A DNA stretch of 44,801 nt from Crocinitomicaceae bacterium (GTDB taxonomy: Bacteria; Bacteroidota; Bacteroidia; Flavobacteriales_G; Salibacteraceae). A program made the position numbers and the translations under genes. This document shows positions 37,690 through 44,801 of the stretch, piece after piece (positions within the stretch are counted from its first letter, which is position 1; every line of letters begins with the position of its first letter). The notes beneath the pieces are model-generated. The model searched no databases, was not told the origin of the DNA, and saw only the letters and a list, made by a program, of their open reading frames with translations. The DNA is taken from NCBI GenBank assembly GCA_002713215.1, contig PAVO01000034.1, forward strand, positions 1 to 44,801. Reading direction: 5' to 3'.

Positions 37690-38745
37690 ATGTTTAGAGC
37701 TTTATTATTCCTATCCTCATCTCTTATTTTTTCAAGTTGTTTTTCTCAACAACCAAAAACATTTGCCGAACGCTTAGGCTATCCCGCAGATAAAAAAGTC
37801 ATTATTCTACATATTGATGATGCAGGTATGTCCTATGATTCTAACGAAGGTGCATTTGAAGCTCTAACTACGGGTGTCTCCAATTCGGCTAGTGTAATGA
37901 TGCCATGCCCATGGGTTCCTGACTTTTTAGCAAGAATAAAAGATCAACCCAATTTGGATGTGGGCCTACACATTACCCTCAATAGTGAATGGAAGGGGTA
38001 TCGATGGGGGCCGGTTGCCGGAAAATCAGCTGTACCTTCATTGGTAGATCCAGATGGTTACTTATGGGCTTCTACTGGTGAAGCTGTTCAAAATGGTAAC
38101 CCTGCCGAGGTTGCATTGGAGGTTGCCGCGCAGCTGGAAAAAGCCCGAGCAATGGGTTTTAATCCTACCCATATTGATGCACACATGGGAACCATTTTTG
38201 CCCGGGAGGATTTTATAGCCGAATATATCAAGCTAGGAATGATGAATCATATCCCCGTGATGTTTCCTTGCGGTCACAACACTTATTTTAAGAACTTTTT
38301 GAGGGAGCAAATGAAGTTCAAGCTTATGGCCCAAGGGAAGTATACAGAAGGTATGGAGCTTCCCCTTCCAATGACGGATCAACAAAGTGCTGAAATGGGA
38401 GAGCAGTTGTGGGGCGCAGGACTTCCGGCAATTGATGACTTACATAATCAAAGTTACGATTGGGTTTTTCCTGAAGGAATGGAAATGACAGACCAAAATG
38501 TAATGGAGTTTCGTAGAGAAAAATACAAGGAAATTGTAACCGGATGTAAGAACGGAATCACGATGATTATTATGCATTGCACTAAGCCCACAGATGCTTT
38601 TCATTCAATTTCCGAGGAAAGCTATTACGTGAGAAAAGGAGACTATTTGGTTATGTTAGATCCTGACTTTAGAGCCTTCTTAGAATCTGAAGGAGTAATT
38701 TTTACTACTTGGAAAGAGCTAGCAGATCGAAGAAACAAGCTGTGA
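37690..38745 (+). CDS. ChbG/YdjC-family carbohydrate deacetylase, probable lipoprotein
   Basis: The 351-residue protein begins with a signal sequence and a lipobox-like Cys at 17 (SLIFSSCFSQ), so it is probably exported and lipid-anchored. The ChbG/YdjC metal-site residues are visible: D43-D44 in LHIDDAGMS, H94 in VGLHITLNSE, and H161/H165 in HIDAHMG. Known members remove acetyl groups from N-acetylated oligosaccharides such as chito-oligosaccharides; the substrate here is unknown, and export differs from the cytoplasmic ChbG of enterobacteria. It is followed by an unknown lipoprotein gene 15 bases downstream, likely in one transcript. Confidence 0.9.
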   Translation: MFRALLFLSSSLIFSSCFSQQPKTFAERLGYPADKKVIILHIDDAGMSYDSNEGAFEALTTGVSNSASVMMPCPWVPDFLARIKDQPNLDVGLHITLNSEWKGYRWGPVAGKSAVPSLVDPDGYLWASTGEAVQNGNPAEVALEVAAQLEKARAMGFNPTHIDAHMGTIFAREDFIAEYIKLGMMNHIPVMFPCGHNTYFKNFLREQMKFKLMAQGKYTEGMELPLPMTDQQSAEMGEQLWGAGLPAIDDLHNQSYDWVFPEGMEMTDQNVMEFRREKYKEIVTGCKNGITMIIMHCTKPTDAFHSISEESYYVRKGDYLVMLDPDFRAFLESEGVIFTTWKELADRRNKL

Positions 38746-38760
38746 TTATAGAACACCTCT

Positions 38761-39312
38761 GTGGAATTTAATCACTGTGGTAAGCTCTACTGTATTCTTG
38801 TTTCGATATTATTGGGCTCTTGCCTTGCCAATAAAAATAGGATAATACCTTCAGAGGATGTTAGTTTAAAACTAATACAAATAGACACCTTAGGTTTATT
38901 GACTCAAACAACCGATAAGAACCTATCCGAAATAATAAATTCTTCTCATTGGTTCCCTCTCGATTCTGTATACAGAGTAAAACATGTCATCATTTTTAAA
39001 TATGATAACACAATATTTTTGGATACCATCATCGCTGATGAACTGATTTTGACTGACTCCATGTATAATAAATTGGACAAGCCCCTGTCAAAATTGGTGT
39101 CAGGTGATTTTAACTTTATGGTGGATGGTGACTCACTAATAATGCATAGCGATCTCTTTTTCGAATGTTCTAACTACATTTTTGAGGAATCTCAAGTTAC
39201 TTATTTACGAAGTTTTGAAGATGTAATTGGAGAAGAAACCGTTCGGTACCAACTCAAATATAAATGCCTTTTAGCTACTTCGGAAAAAACTTCTTCTGAA
39301 AAACAACAATAG
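38761..39312 (+). CDS. Unknown probable lipoprotein
   Basis: The 183-residue protein starts with GTG at 38761, the only usual start codon after the last in-frame stop. It has a short basic-hydrophobic leader with a lipobox at LLGSC (Cys 21), so it is probably a lipoprotein. The remainder is mixed alpha/beta, with DTLGLLTQTTDKNLSEIINS and a late DFNFMVDGDSLIMHSDL region; no family is recognised. It lies 15 bases after the deacetylase gene. Its 3' end overlaps the convergent lspA by 38 bases. Confidence 0.7.
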   Translation: MEFNHCGKLYCILVSILLGSCLANKNRIIPSEDVSLKLIQIDTLGLLTQTTDKNLSEIINSSHWFPLDSVYRVKHVIIFKYDNTIFLDTIIADELILTDSMYNKLDKPLSKLVSGDFNFMVDGDSLIMHSDLFFECSNYIFEESQVTYLRSFEDVIGEETVRYQLKYKCLLATSEKTSSEKQQ

Positions 39313-39883
39313 AGATAACCCCAGTGGAAATAGCCGTATCTGCCACATTAAAAACTGGCCTAAAAAACAAGAAAGGGTCACCACCAACAAGGGGCAACCA
39401 CTCTGGAAATTGATTGCTATAAATGGGAAAATAGAGCATGTCCACTACCTTACCGTAAAACAATTTTGAATATCCTCCAGCTTCGGGCAATAGCTCAGCA
39501 ATTTGATGGTGTGAATGTTCGAAAATTACCCCATAAAACACAGAATCGATAATGTTTCCAAGCGCTCCGGCAAAAATTAGTGCGAAGCTCACGATCAAGC
39601 CTGAGTGTTCTTTGTCCCTAACTATTTTTATCAAATAGATGAGCATGGCAATGGAGGCTGCTATTCTAAAAAGCGTCAGGTATAATTTCCCATTTTCTCC
39701 AGCAAATTCCATCCCAAAGGCCATTCCATTATTCTCTGTGAAATGAATGAAGAACCAGTTTCCAGCCATTTGAAATTCCTGGCCAATATACATACTGGTT
39801 TTAACCCATATTTTGCTTCCCTGGTCCAAAACAAGAACCATTACACTTGTAAATACGGCTAAAAAAATTGCTTTTGATTTCAA
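39275..39883 (-). CDS. lspA: Lipoprotein signal peptidase II
   Basis: The 202-residue protein has four membrane helices and the two catalytic aspartates of LspA: D in GNIIDSVFYG and D in FNVADTAISTG. NNGMAFGM is the conserved N-containing motif. A loop insert near 125-165 (ELLPEAGGYSKLFYGKVVDM) makes it longer than the roughly 165 residues of E. coli, as usual in Bacteroidota. It cleaves prolipoprotein signal peptides at the inner membrane. The start appears to be TTG at 39883; no ATG precedes the first helix. A terminator-like hairpin lies 12 bases upstream, between it and the DksA-like gene. Confidence 0.94.
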   Translation of the reverse strand: MKSKAIFLAVFTSVMVLVLDQGSKIWVKTSMYIGQEFQMAGNWFFIHFTENNGMAFGMEFAGENGKLYLTLFRIAASIAMLIYLIKIVRDKEHSGLIVSFALIFAGALGNIIDSVFYGVIFEHSHHQIAELLPEAGGYSKLFYGKVVDMLYFPIYSNQFPEWLPLVGGDPFLFFRPVFNVADTAISTGVISIVVFQKKFFPK

Positions 39884-39894
39884 GATAGGGTTAT

Positions 39895-39924
39895 AAAAAA
39901 AGTCTTGATTTTCACCAAGACTTT
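39895..39924 (-). terminator. Terminator or attenuator between the DksA-like gene and lspA
   Basis: On the minus strand AAAGTCTTG (39924-39916) and CAAGACTTT (39907-39899) form a 9-base stem with an 8-base loop, running straight into a T tract (7 Ts counting the stem end). It lies 24 bases after the DksA-like stop and 12 bases before the lspA start, so it may end the ileS-dksA transcript or attenuate lspA. Confidence 0.75.
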
Positions 39925-39947
39925 ATTCCAATGTATTGTTCCAATTA

Positions 39948-40328
39948 TTATCGTTGCTGGGCTTCCTTAGCCTCCATGCTCAATGTGGCGTGTGGTACAA
40001 CCAACAACCTTGCTTTCGGAATTAGTTTGCCGGTAACCCTGCAAATTCCATAGGTTCTGTTTTCAATTCTCATTAAAGCATCTTCCAGGTGCTTTACAAA
40101 TTTTTGCTGGCGTAAAGCTAACTGTGCTGTTTCTTCTCTTGAAAGAACATCAGATCCATCTTCCATTAATTTAAATGTTGGTGAGGTGTCGTCTGTTCCG
40201 TGATCGTTCTTATGCGACATGGTGCTGCTCAATAGGTCAAGATCCTTTTTTGCTTCTTCAAGCTTTCCCAATATCAACTCTTTGAATTCTTTGAGATCTT
40301 CGTCAGAGTAGTGATTTTTTTCTTCCAT
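39948..40328 (-). CDS. DksA/TraR-family protein with degenerate zinc finger
   Basis: The 126-residue protein has the coiled-coil N-terminal part (about 5-75; ELILGKLEEAKKDLDLLSST) and a C-terminal RTYGICRVTGKLIPKARLLV finger region in which only one of the usual four cysteines remains. As I recall, this loss is common in Bacteroidota members of the family. DksA works with ppGpp in the RNA polymerase secondary channel; whether this variant does so is not known. It follows ileS by 3 bases and precedes a terminator-like hairpin, so it belongs to the ileS transcript. Confidence 0.92.
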   Translation of the reverse strand: MEEKNHYSDEDLKEFKELILGKLEEAKKDLDLLSSTMSHKNDHGTDDTSPTFKLMEDGSDVLSREETAQLALRQQKFVKHLEDALMRIENRTYGICRVTGKLIPKARLLVVPHATLSMEAKEAQQR

Positions 40329-40331
40329 ATT

Positions 40332-43300
40332 CTAAACCTTTTCGATTTTAATAATCGTGTCTATTCCTTCTTCTAACTCAACTCCAACACCATTTTCAAT
40401 AAGTGTTCCTTCTACGAGGTCGAGGTTGTCTGACAGGGTTTCAGTGCGAATATAATTTAAATTATAATTTATTGCGTTTTGGACAATGTCGTTTTTGGCT
40501 ACCTTAACATTTATACGGTCGGTAACTTCAAGGCCCGAGTCTTTTCTAAGGTTTTGAATTCGATTAACCAATTCACGTCCAAGCCCTTCAAATTTCAGGT
40601 CATCAGTGATGGTAATGTCCAATGCAACGGTAACGTTAGCCTCGGAAGCAACCAACCAACCCGGGACATCTTTTGACCCAATTTCTACATCCTCCGGGGT
40701 AAGTGTTATCAATTGCCCCTCAAGCTCGACCTCCAATTCACCCTTAAACTCAATGGCTTTTATTTGCTCCTGGCTTAATCCATTGATAAGCGTCGCAAGA
40801 GCCTTCATCTGTTTGCCGTATGCCCTTCCTAGCTTAGAAAAATTCGGTTTAATCTGCTTTACCAATAACTCATTGTTGGGGTCAATGAACTCAATTTCCT
40901 TGACGTTCACTTCATTGAGAATTACGTCTGTTACCTTCTCCATTTTTGATTTAAAGGTCTCATCGGAAACAGGAATTAGTATTTTTCCCAACGGTTGTCT
41001 TACCCTTATGTTTTGCTTTTTCCTTAAAGCCAAAACCAAGCTTGATGCTCGTTGAGCCAACTCCATTCTTGACTCTAATTCCCCATCCATCAAAGATTCA
41101 TTCACTTCTGGAATTAAGGAAATATGAACTGACTCAGCATCATTTGCTGTAATGGAGTTTAAATCGCGGTACAGCTTATCACTGTAAAAAGGGGCTATTG
41201 GTGATGATAGCACGGCCACAGTTTTCAAACATTCATATATCGTTTGGTAAGCAGCAATTTTATCTTCTGAATAATCTCCTCTCCAGAACCTTTTTCGGCA
41301 AAGTCGAACCCACCAGTTGGAAAGGTCGTTAACCACAAAATCCTGGATTAATCTTCCCGCCTGAGTTGGCTCATAATTATCGAAAGAAGACGAGACGGTC
41401 TTCACCAAACTGTTTAGTTTGGATAAAATCCAACGATCTATTTCCGGCCTACTGGCCACTTCAATATAATCTTCTTCAAACTTGAATCCGTCTACATTAG
41501 CATAAAGAGCAAAAAACGAATAGGTATTGTGTAGGGCCCTAAAGAACTTGCGTTGAATTTCAACGATTCCTTCCAAGTCAAATTTTAGGTTATCCCAGGG
41601 TTGCGCATTGGTAATCATATACCAACGAGTGGCATCGGCCCCATACTTTTTTAAGGTTTCAAACGGGTCTGCCGCATTGCCTAGTCGTTTAGACATTTTG
41701 TGTCCGTTTTTATCCAGCACCAACCCGTTGGAGATCACATTTTTATAAGCAATTGAATCGTATGCCAGGGTCGCAATGGCATGTAGGGTAAAAAACCAAC
41801 CCCTCGTCTGGTCTACTCCTTCAGCAATAAAATCTGCAGGATAATTTTGCTCGAATACCTCTTTATTTTCAAAAGGATAATGCCACTGGGCATAAGGCAT
41901 AGAACCGGAATCGAACCAAACGTCAATTAAATCGCTTTCGCGACGCATGGGTTGCCCACTTTCAGAAACCAAGACGATATCGTCAACAATGTGCTTGTGC
42001 AAATCGATAGTATCGTAGTTGGCTTTGCTCATATTTCCAACTTCAAAATCAGCGAACGGATCGTTATCCATTACTCCTGCATCCACTGCCTTTTTTATCT
42101 CAGCTTTTAACTCCTCAACAGACCCGATTATAATTCGTTCTGTCCCATCTTCATTGGACCATATTGGAATTGGAATTCCCCAATAGCGTGAACGAGAAAG
42201 ATTCCAGTCTTGAAGATTTTCCAGCCAGTTCCCAAACCTTCCTTCTCCGGTAGACTTCGGCTTCCAATTAATTTTCTTGTTGTTTTCAATGAGTTTGCTT
42301 TTGGCTGCTGTAGTCTTTACAAACCAGGAGTCCAAAGGATAATAAAGAATCGGTTTATCCGTCCTCCAACAATGGGGATAGTTGTGTACGTATTTTTCAA
42401 CCTTAAATGCCCTGTTTTCTTCCTTTAACCGAATTGCAATTTCAACATCGACAGACATGTCTGGTGTTTTCCCTGCATCGTAATATTCGTTTTTAACGTA
42501 CTTCCCGGCCAAGTCTCCCATTTGGTCAATAAACCTTCCCTGAAGGTCAACCAACGGAATGCCTTGTCCTCCCTCTCCTTCTACCAACATGGGTGGAACT
42601 CCGGCAACTTTGGCCACCCGTGCATCATCAGCACCAAAAGTGGGTGCCGTATGTACTATACCTGTACCATCAACGGTTGTGACAAAATCTCCGGCGATTA
42701 CACGAAACGCTTCCTCCGGATTATCCATAGGTAGTGTATATGGAAGTAGTTGCTCGTACTGCGCATTTACCAAATCTGCTCCGGAAAACTCATCCGCTTT
42801 TTTCCAGGGAACCCCTCCTTTTCCATTGTATTCAGAGGCTGATTTCCCCTCCATGTCTGCATTGAAATACTTAGCAACTAAGTCGCTTGCTAAGATTACA
42901 GAAATCGGTTTTCTGGTATACTGGTTTATTGTTTCTACCTCGGCGTATTGAATGTTTTTTCCAACCGTAAGCGCTGTGTTTGACGGTAGTGTCCATGGAG
43001 TAGTTGTCCAGGCCAGAAAAAATACTTCGTTCTTTGTGTTTTCAAAAAGCCTATTGGAGCGCTCATTTTGGATAACTCTAAACTGAGCAATAATGGTGGT
43101 GTCTTTTACATCCCGATAAGTTCCTGGCTGATTCAATTCATGCGTACTTAGTCCTGTTCCAGCCTTAGGGGAGTATGGTTGAATGGTATACCCTTTATAA
43201 AGAAAATCTTTTTTATAAAGCTCGCTCAATATATTCCAAACGGACTCAATGTATTTATTCTCATAGGTAATGTAAGGATCGTCCATGTCGACCCAATAAC

Positions 43301-43721
43301 CCATTTTTTCAGTTAGGTCGTTCCAAACATCGGTATAACGCATTACTGCCTTTCGGCATGCATCGTTGTATTGCTGAACACTTATTTTCTTACCAATATC
43401 TTCCTTAGTAATGCCTAATTCCTTTTCAACCCCCAGTTCTACCGGGAGTCCATGGGTGTCCCAACCTGCTTTTCTTTTAACCTGGAAACCCGCAATGGTT
43501 TTGTAACGGCAAAAAATATCCTTGATGGTTCTGGCCATAACATGATGAATACCCGGTAAGCCATTCGCAGAAGGTGGTCCTTCATAAAAAACATAAGGCT
43601 CTTTTCCCTTTCGCGTTTCGATGCTTTGTTCGAAGGTTTTTTCACGCTTCCACACCTCAAGCATTTCGTCGGCTACCTGCGACAAATTAAGCTGCTTATA
43701 TTCAGGGTATTTCTTTTCCAT
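40332..43721 (-). CDS. ileS: Isoleucyl-tRNA synthetase (eukaryote-like type)
   Basis: From the ATG at 43721 this is 1129 residues (a GTG two codons upstream is the alternative). Class I signatures are GLPGIHHVMART (HIGH region, GIHH at 57-60) and KMSKR near 675. An editing domain lies between them, and an anticodon-binding helical bundle plus a C-terminal DUF5915-like region (about 920-1129) follow. The C-terminus lacks the zinc-finger of E. coli IleRS. Length and motifs match the eukaryote-like class found in Bacteroidota, of which some members resist mupirocin. A -7 box TACTTTTG lies about 20 bases before the ATG. Confidence 0.96.
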   Translation of the reverse strand: MEKKYPEYKQLNLSQVADEMLEVWKREKTFEQSIETRKGKEPYVFYEGPPSANGLPGIHHVMARTIKDIFCRYKTIAGFQVKRKAGWDTHGLPVELGVEKELGITKEDIGKKISVQQYNDACRKAVMRYTDVWNDLTEKMGYWVDMDDPYITYENKYIESVWNILSELYKKDFLYKGYTIQPYSPKAGTGLSTHELNQPGTYRDVKDTTIIAQFRVIQNERSNRLFENTKNEVFFLAWTTTPWTLPSNTALTVGKNIQYAEVETINQYTRKPISVILASDLVAKYFNADMEGKSASEYNGKGGVPWKKADEFSGADLVNAQYEQLLPYTLPMDNPEEAFRVIAGDFVTTVDGTGIVHTAPTFGADDARVAKVAGVPPMLVEGEGGQGIPLVDLQGRFIDQMGDLAGKYVKNEYYDAGKTPDMSVDVEIAIRLKEENRAFKVEKYVHNYPHCWRTDKPILYYPLDSWFVKTTAAKSKLIENNKKINWKPKSTGEGRFGNWLENLQDWNLSRSRYWGIPIPIWSNEDGTERIIIGSVEELKAEIKKAVDAGVMDNDPFADFEVGNMSKANYDTIDLHKHIVDDIVLVSESGQPMRRESDLIDVWFDSGSMPYAQWHYPFENKEVFEQNYPADFIAEGVDQTRGWFFTLHAIATLAYDSIAYKNVISNGLVLDKNGHKMSKRLGNAADPFETLKKYGADATRWYMITNAQPWDNLKFDLEGIVEIQRKFFRALHNTYSFFALYANVDGFKFEEDYIEVASRPEIDRWILSKLNSLVKTVSSSFDNYEPTQAGRLIQDFVVNDLSNWWVRLCRKRFWRGDYSEDKIAAYQTIYECLKTVAVLSSPIAPFYSDKLYRDLNSITANDAESVHISLIPEVNESLMDGELESRMELAQRASSLVLALRKKQNIRVRQPLGKILIPVSDETFKSKMEKVTDVILNEVNVKEIEFIDPNNELLVKQIKPNFSKLGRAYGKQMKALATLINGLSQEQIKAIEFKGELEVELEGQLITLTPEDVEIGSKDVPGWLVASEANVTVALDITITDDLKFEGLGRELVNRIQNLRKDSGLEVTDRINVKVAKNDIVQNAINYNLNYIRTETLSDNLDLVEGTLIENGVGVELEEGIDTIIKIEKV

Positions 43722-43741
43722 TTCCACTTTTAAAAGGTCGG

Positions 43742-43749
43742 CAAAAGTA
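43742..43749 (-). promoter_or_regulatory. -7 box TACTTTTG upstream of ileS
   Basis: An exact TAnnTTTG match on the minus strand (CTACTTTTGCC), with a predicted leader of about 15 bases. No TTG at the -33 distance. The box lies in the 55-base gap between the 5-alpha-reductase-like gene and the ileS ATG. Confidence 0.42.
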
Positions 43750-43776
43750 GCAATTTCGTTGGGGATTAAGAAGGGT

Positions 43777-44529
43777 TTAAAAGATGCCTGGAATCAGTAT
43801 TTTTCGGCCCTTGGGATAGTCCTCAAATTTATTTCTATACCATTGATAATTGGTTATGGCTCGGGGCACTAAATTGGCAATGGTCCAGGCCCAAAAACAC
43901 CAGGCCGAAAGTGCACCAGTCATGATAGCAAATCCAAGCCACTCGGTTAGCTCACCCAAATAGTTGGGGTTCGCCACTTTTTTAAAAAGGAATTCATTGG
44001 GTATAACGTAGCCAGCATTGTTTTTGCGGAGGGCAATTAAAATTCGATCGGACCTGAAGTGAATGTAAAAACCAACGATAAAAAGCAACAAGCCGCCCAA
44101 GAACTGAATTGATGAAAAGGAATACAACTCATAGTCTGTTCCAAAGTTTCCGAAGTAATATCCGTTGGTATAACCATTTACCGAGTTGAAAAAGATGGCC
44201 ATAAACACAATAGAGAATGGAATGGTTTTGCCTTTGGTGTTCAGCATAAATGGAAATATGACACTTCGGTAGGTGTAATGAAACATCCACAATAAGTAAA
44301 ACAACCACACAGCGTTGTTTTTAACTCCCTCTCCTCCCAAAAAGAATACAGAAAGAGCAAATGGAGAAACCAGTTCCATGATAATCCAACCCCATTTGTT
44401 ATCTACCTGTGGCCCCCATCCTTTTCTATTGTGTCTGCCGTAAGGGGCGGTTATAAAAAACAGAAGAACAAAGGTAAAAACGGCAATGCCAATCCAGAGG
44501 TAGAGGAATTGATTAAAAGAAAAGGACAT
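43777..44529 (-). CDS. 3-oxo-5-alpha-steroid 4-dehydrogenase-like membrane protein
   Basis: The 250-residue protein has about six membrane helices and ends with the steroid 5-alpha-reductase/ICMT-type signature: NPNYLGELTEWLGFAIMTGA, then WTIANLVPRAITNYQWYRNK and FEDYPKGRKILIP. Family members reduce carbon-carbon double bonds in sterols or polyprenoids with NADPH; the bacterial substrate is not known. It begins with an ATG at 44529, 44 bases from the tRNA-Arg gene and oriented away from it, and is followed by ileS. Confidence 0.88.
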   Translation of the reverse strand: MSFSFNQFLYLWIGIAVFTFVLLFFITAPYGRHNRKGWGPQVDNKWGWIIMELVSPFALSVFFLGGEGVKNNAVWLFYLLWMFHYTYRSVIFPFMLNTKGKTIPFSIVFMAIFFNSVNGYTNGYYFGNFGTDYELYSFSSIQFLGGLLLFIVGFYIHFRSDRILIALRKNNAGYVIPNEFLFKKVANPNYLGELTEWLGFAIMTGALSAWCFWAWTIANLVPRAITNYQWYRNKFEDYPKGRKILIPGIF

Positions 44530-44573
44530 AGAAAGGGTTTAGACGACCAAAATATTAAATTTGCCGCTCAAAT

Positions 44574-44647
44574 GCACCCGTAGTTCAACTGGATAGAATA
44601 TCGGATTTCGGCTCCGAGGGTTGAGGGTTCGAATCCTTCCGGGTGTA
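44574..44647 (+). tRNA. tRNA-Arg (anticodon TCG)
   Basis: A full 74-base cloverleaf: acceptor GCACCCG/CGGGTGT (G1-U72 wobble), anticodon stem TCGGA/TCCGA with loop TTTCGGC (anticodon TCG, reading CGN codons), T arm GAGGG-TTCGAAT-CCTTC, discriminator A. CCA is not encoded (CAA follows). Confidence 0.95.
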
Positions 44648-44653
44648 CAATTT

Positions 44654-44693
44654 CCATAAAGCCTCAATTTTATATTGGGGCTTTATGGTTTTT
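44654..44693 (+). terminator. Rho-independent terminator of tRNA-Arg
   Basis: CCATAAAGCCTCAAT (44654-44668) pairs with ATTGGGGCTTTATGG (44674-44688) over 15 positions with one G-T pair, loop TTTAT, then TTTTT (44689-44693). It begins 6 bases after the tRNA end. I see no supported feature in the remaining 108 bases to the window end; an ATG at 44782 is too close to the edge to judge. Confidence 0.85.
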
Positions 44694-44801
44694 GAGGGTT
44701 TCCCCGCAATTTCCTAGTGTTAGGCAAACCGTAAATAGATTACGTTTTTGAATCAGACTTTAGCTCAAAAAATAAAGAGCTATGGATTTGATTTATATAA
44801 T

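Noticed and set aside
40606..41055. 149-codon plus-strand reading frame inside ileS
   Set aside because: Antisense to conserved IleRS sequence; no motif or leader supports it.

Overview
The window looks like chromosomal DNA from a Bacteroidota bacterium, probably of the Flavobacteriales/Cytophagales kind. The evidence is a PorZ-type type IX secretion protein, a DksA/TraR protein with a degenerate zinc finger, an eukaryote-like IleRS, a 7TMR-DISM histidine kinase, and several TAnnTTTG-type -7 boxes (one with a TTG 19 bases upstream) in place of sigma70 boxes. No ribosomal RNA, CRISPR array or transposase is visible. The two tRNA genes do not encode CCA.

Region 1 (1-16769, minus strand) is a toxin-complex (Tc) operon read right to left. 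It holds a giant TcA of about 3689 residues, an unrecognised 225-residue protein, a TcB of 1366 residues, and the start of a TcC/RHS protein that leaves the window at base 1. Gaps between the genes are 2-12 bases. TcA and TcB/TcC are the pore/translocator and the toxin-cocoon parts of an ABC toxin. The TcC C-terminus, which would be the actual toxic domain, lies outside the window.

Region 2 (17233-19595, minus strand) is a compact four-gene signalling unit directly upstream of TcA: a small IRIYYG-containing protein, a polytopic membrane protein, a HisKA_3-type kinase and a NarL-type regulator. Its upstream region contains nested inverted repeats. The 9-base word AAACTAAGG is found in that region and also between the regulator and TcA, so this unit is the obvious candidate regulator of the toxin.

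Region 3 (19834-20904) holds a small membrane protein, a REP-like hairpin, a GIY-YIG protein, and tRNA-Ala(GGC) with a strong terminator.

Region 4 (20960-30088) holds a CrtI-like oxidoreductase, uvrC, and a second signalling cluster: a GNAT/autoinducer-synthase-like protein, a SAM methyltransferase, a 7TMR-DISM kinase and a receiver-kinase hybrid, with a divergent receiver protein. The cluster has a good Bacteroidota promoter at 29530-29559. It may make and sense a small molecule.

Region 5 (30078-44801) is mostly housekeeping: a PAP2-like protein, rpoN, rseP, dxr, porZ, a ChbG-like deacetylase lipoprotein, an unknown lipoprotein, lspA, a DksA-like protein, ileS, a steroid 5-alpha-reductase-like protein and tRNA-Arg(TCG) with its terminator. 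rseP, lspA and porZ all concern envelope biogenesis.
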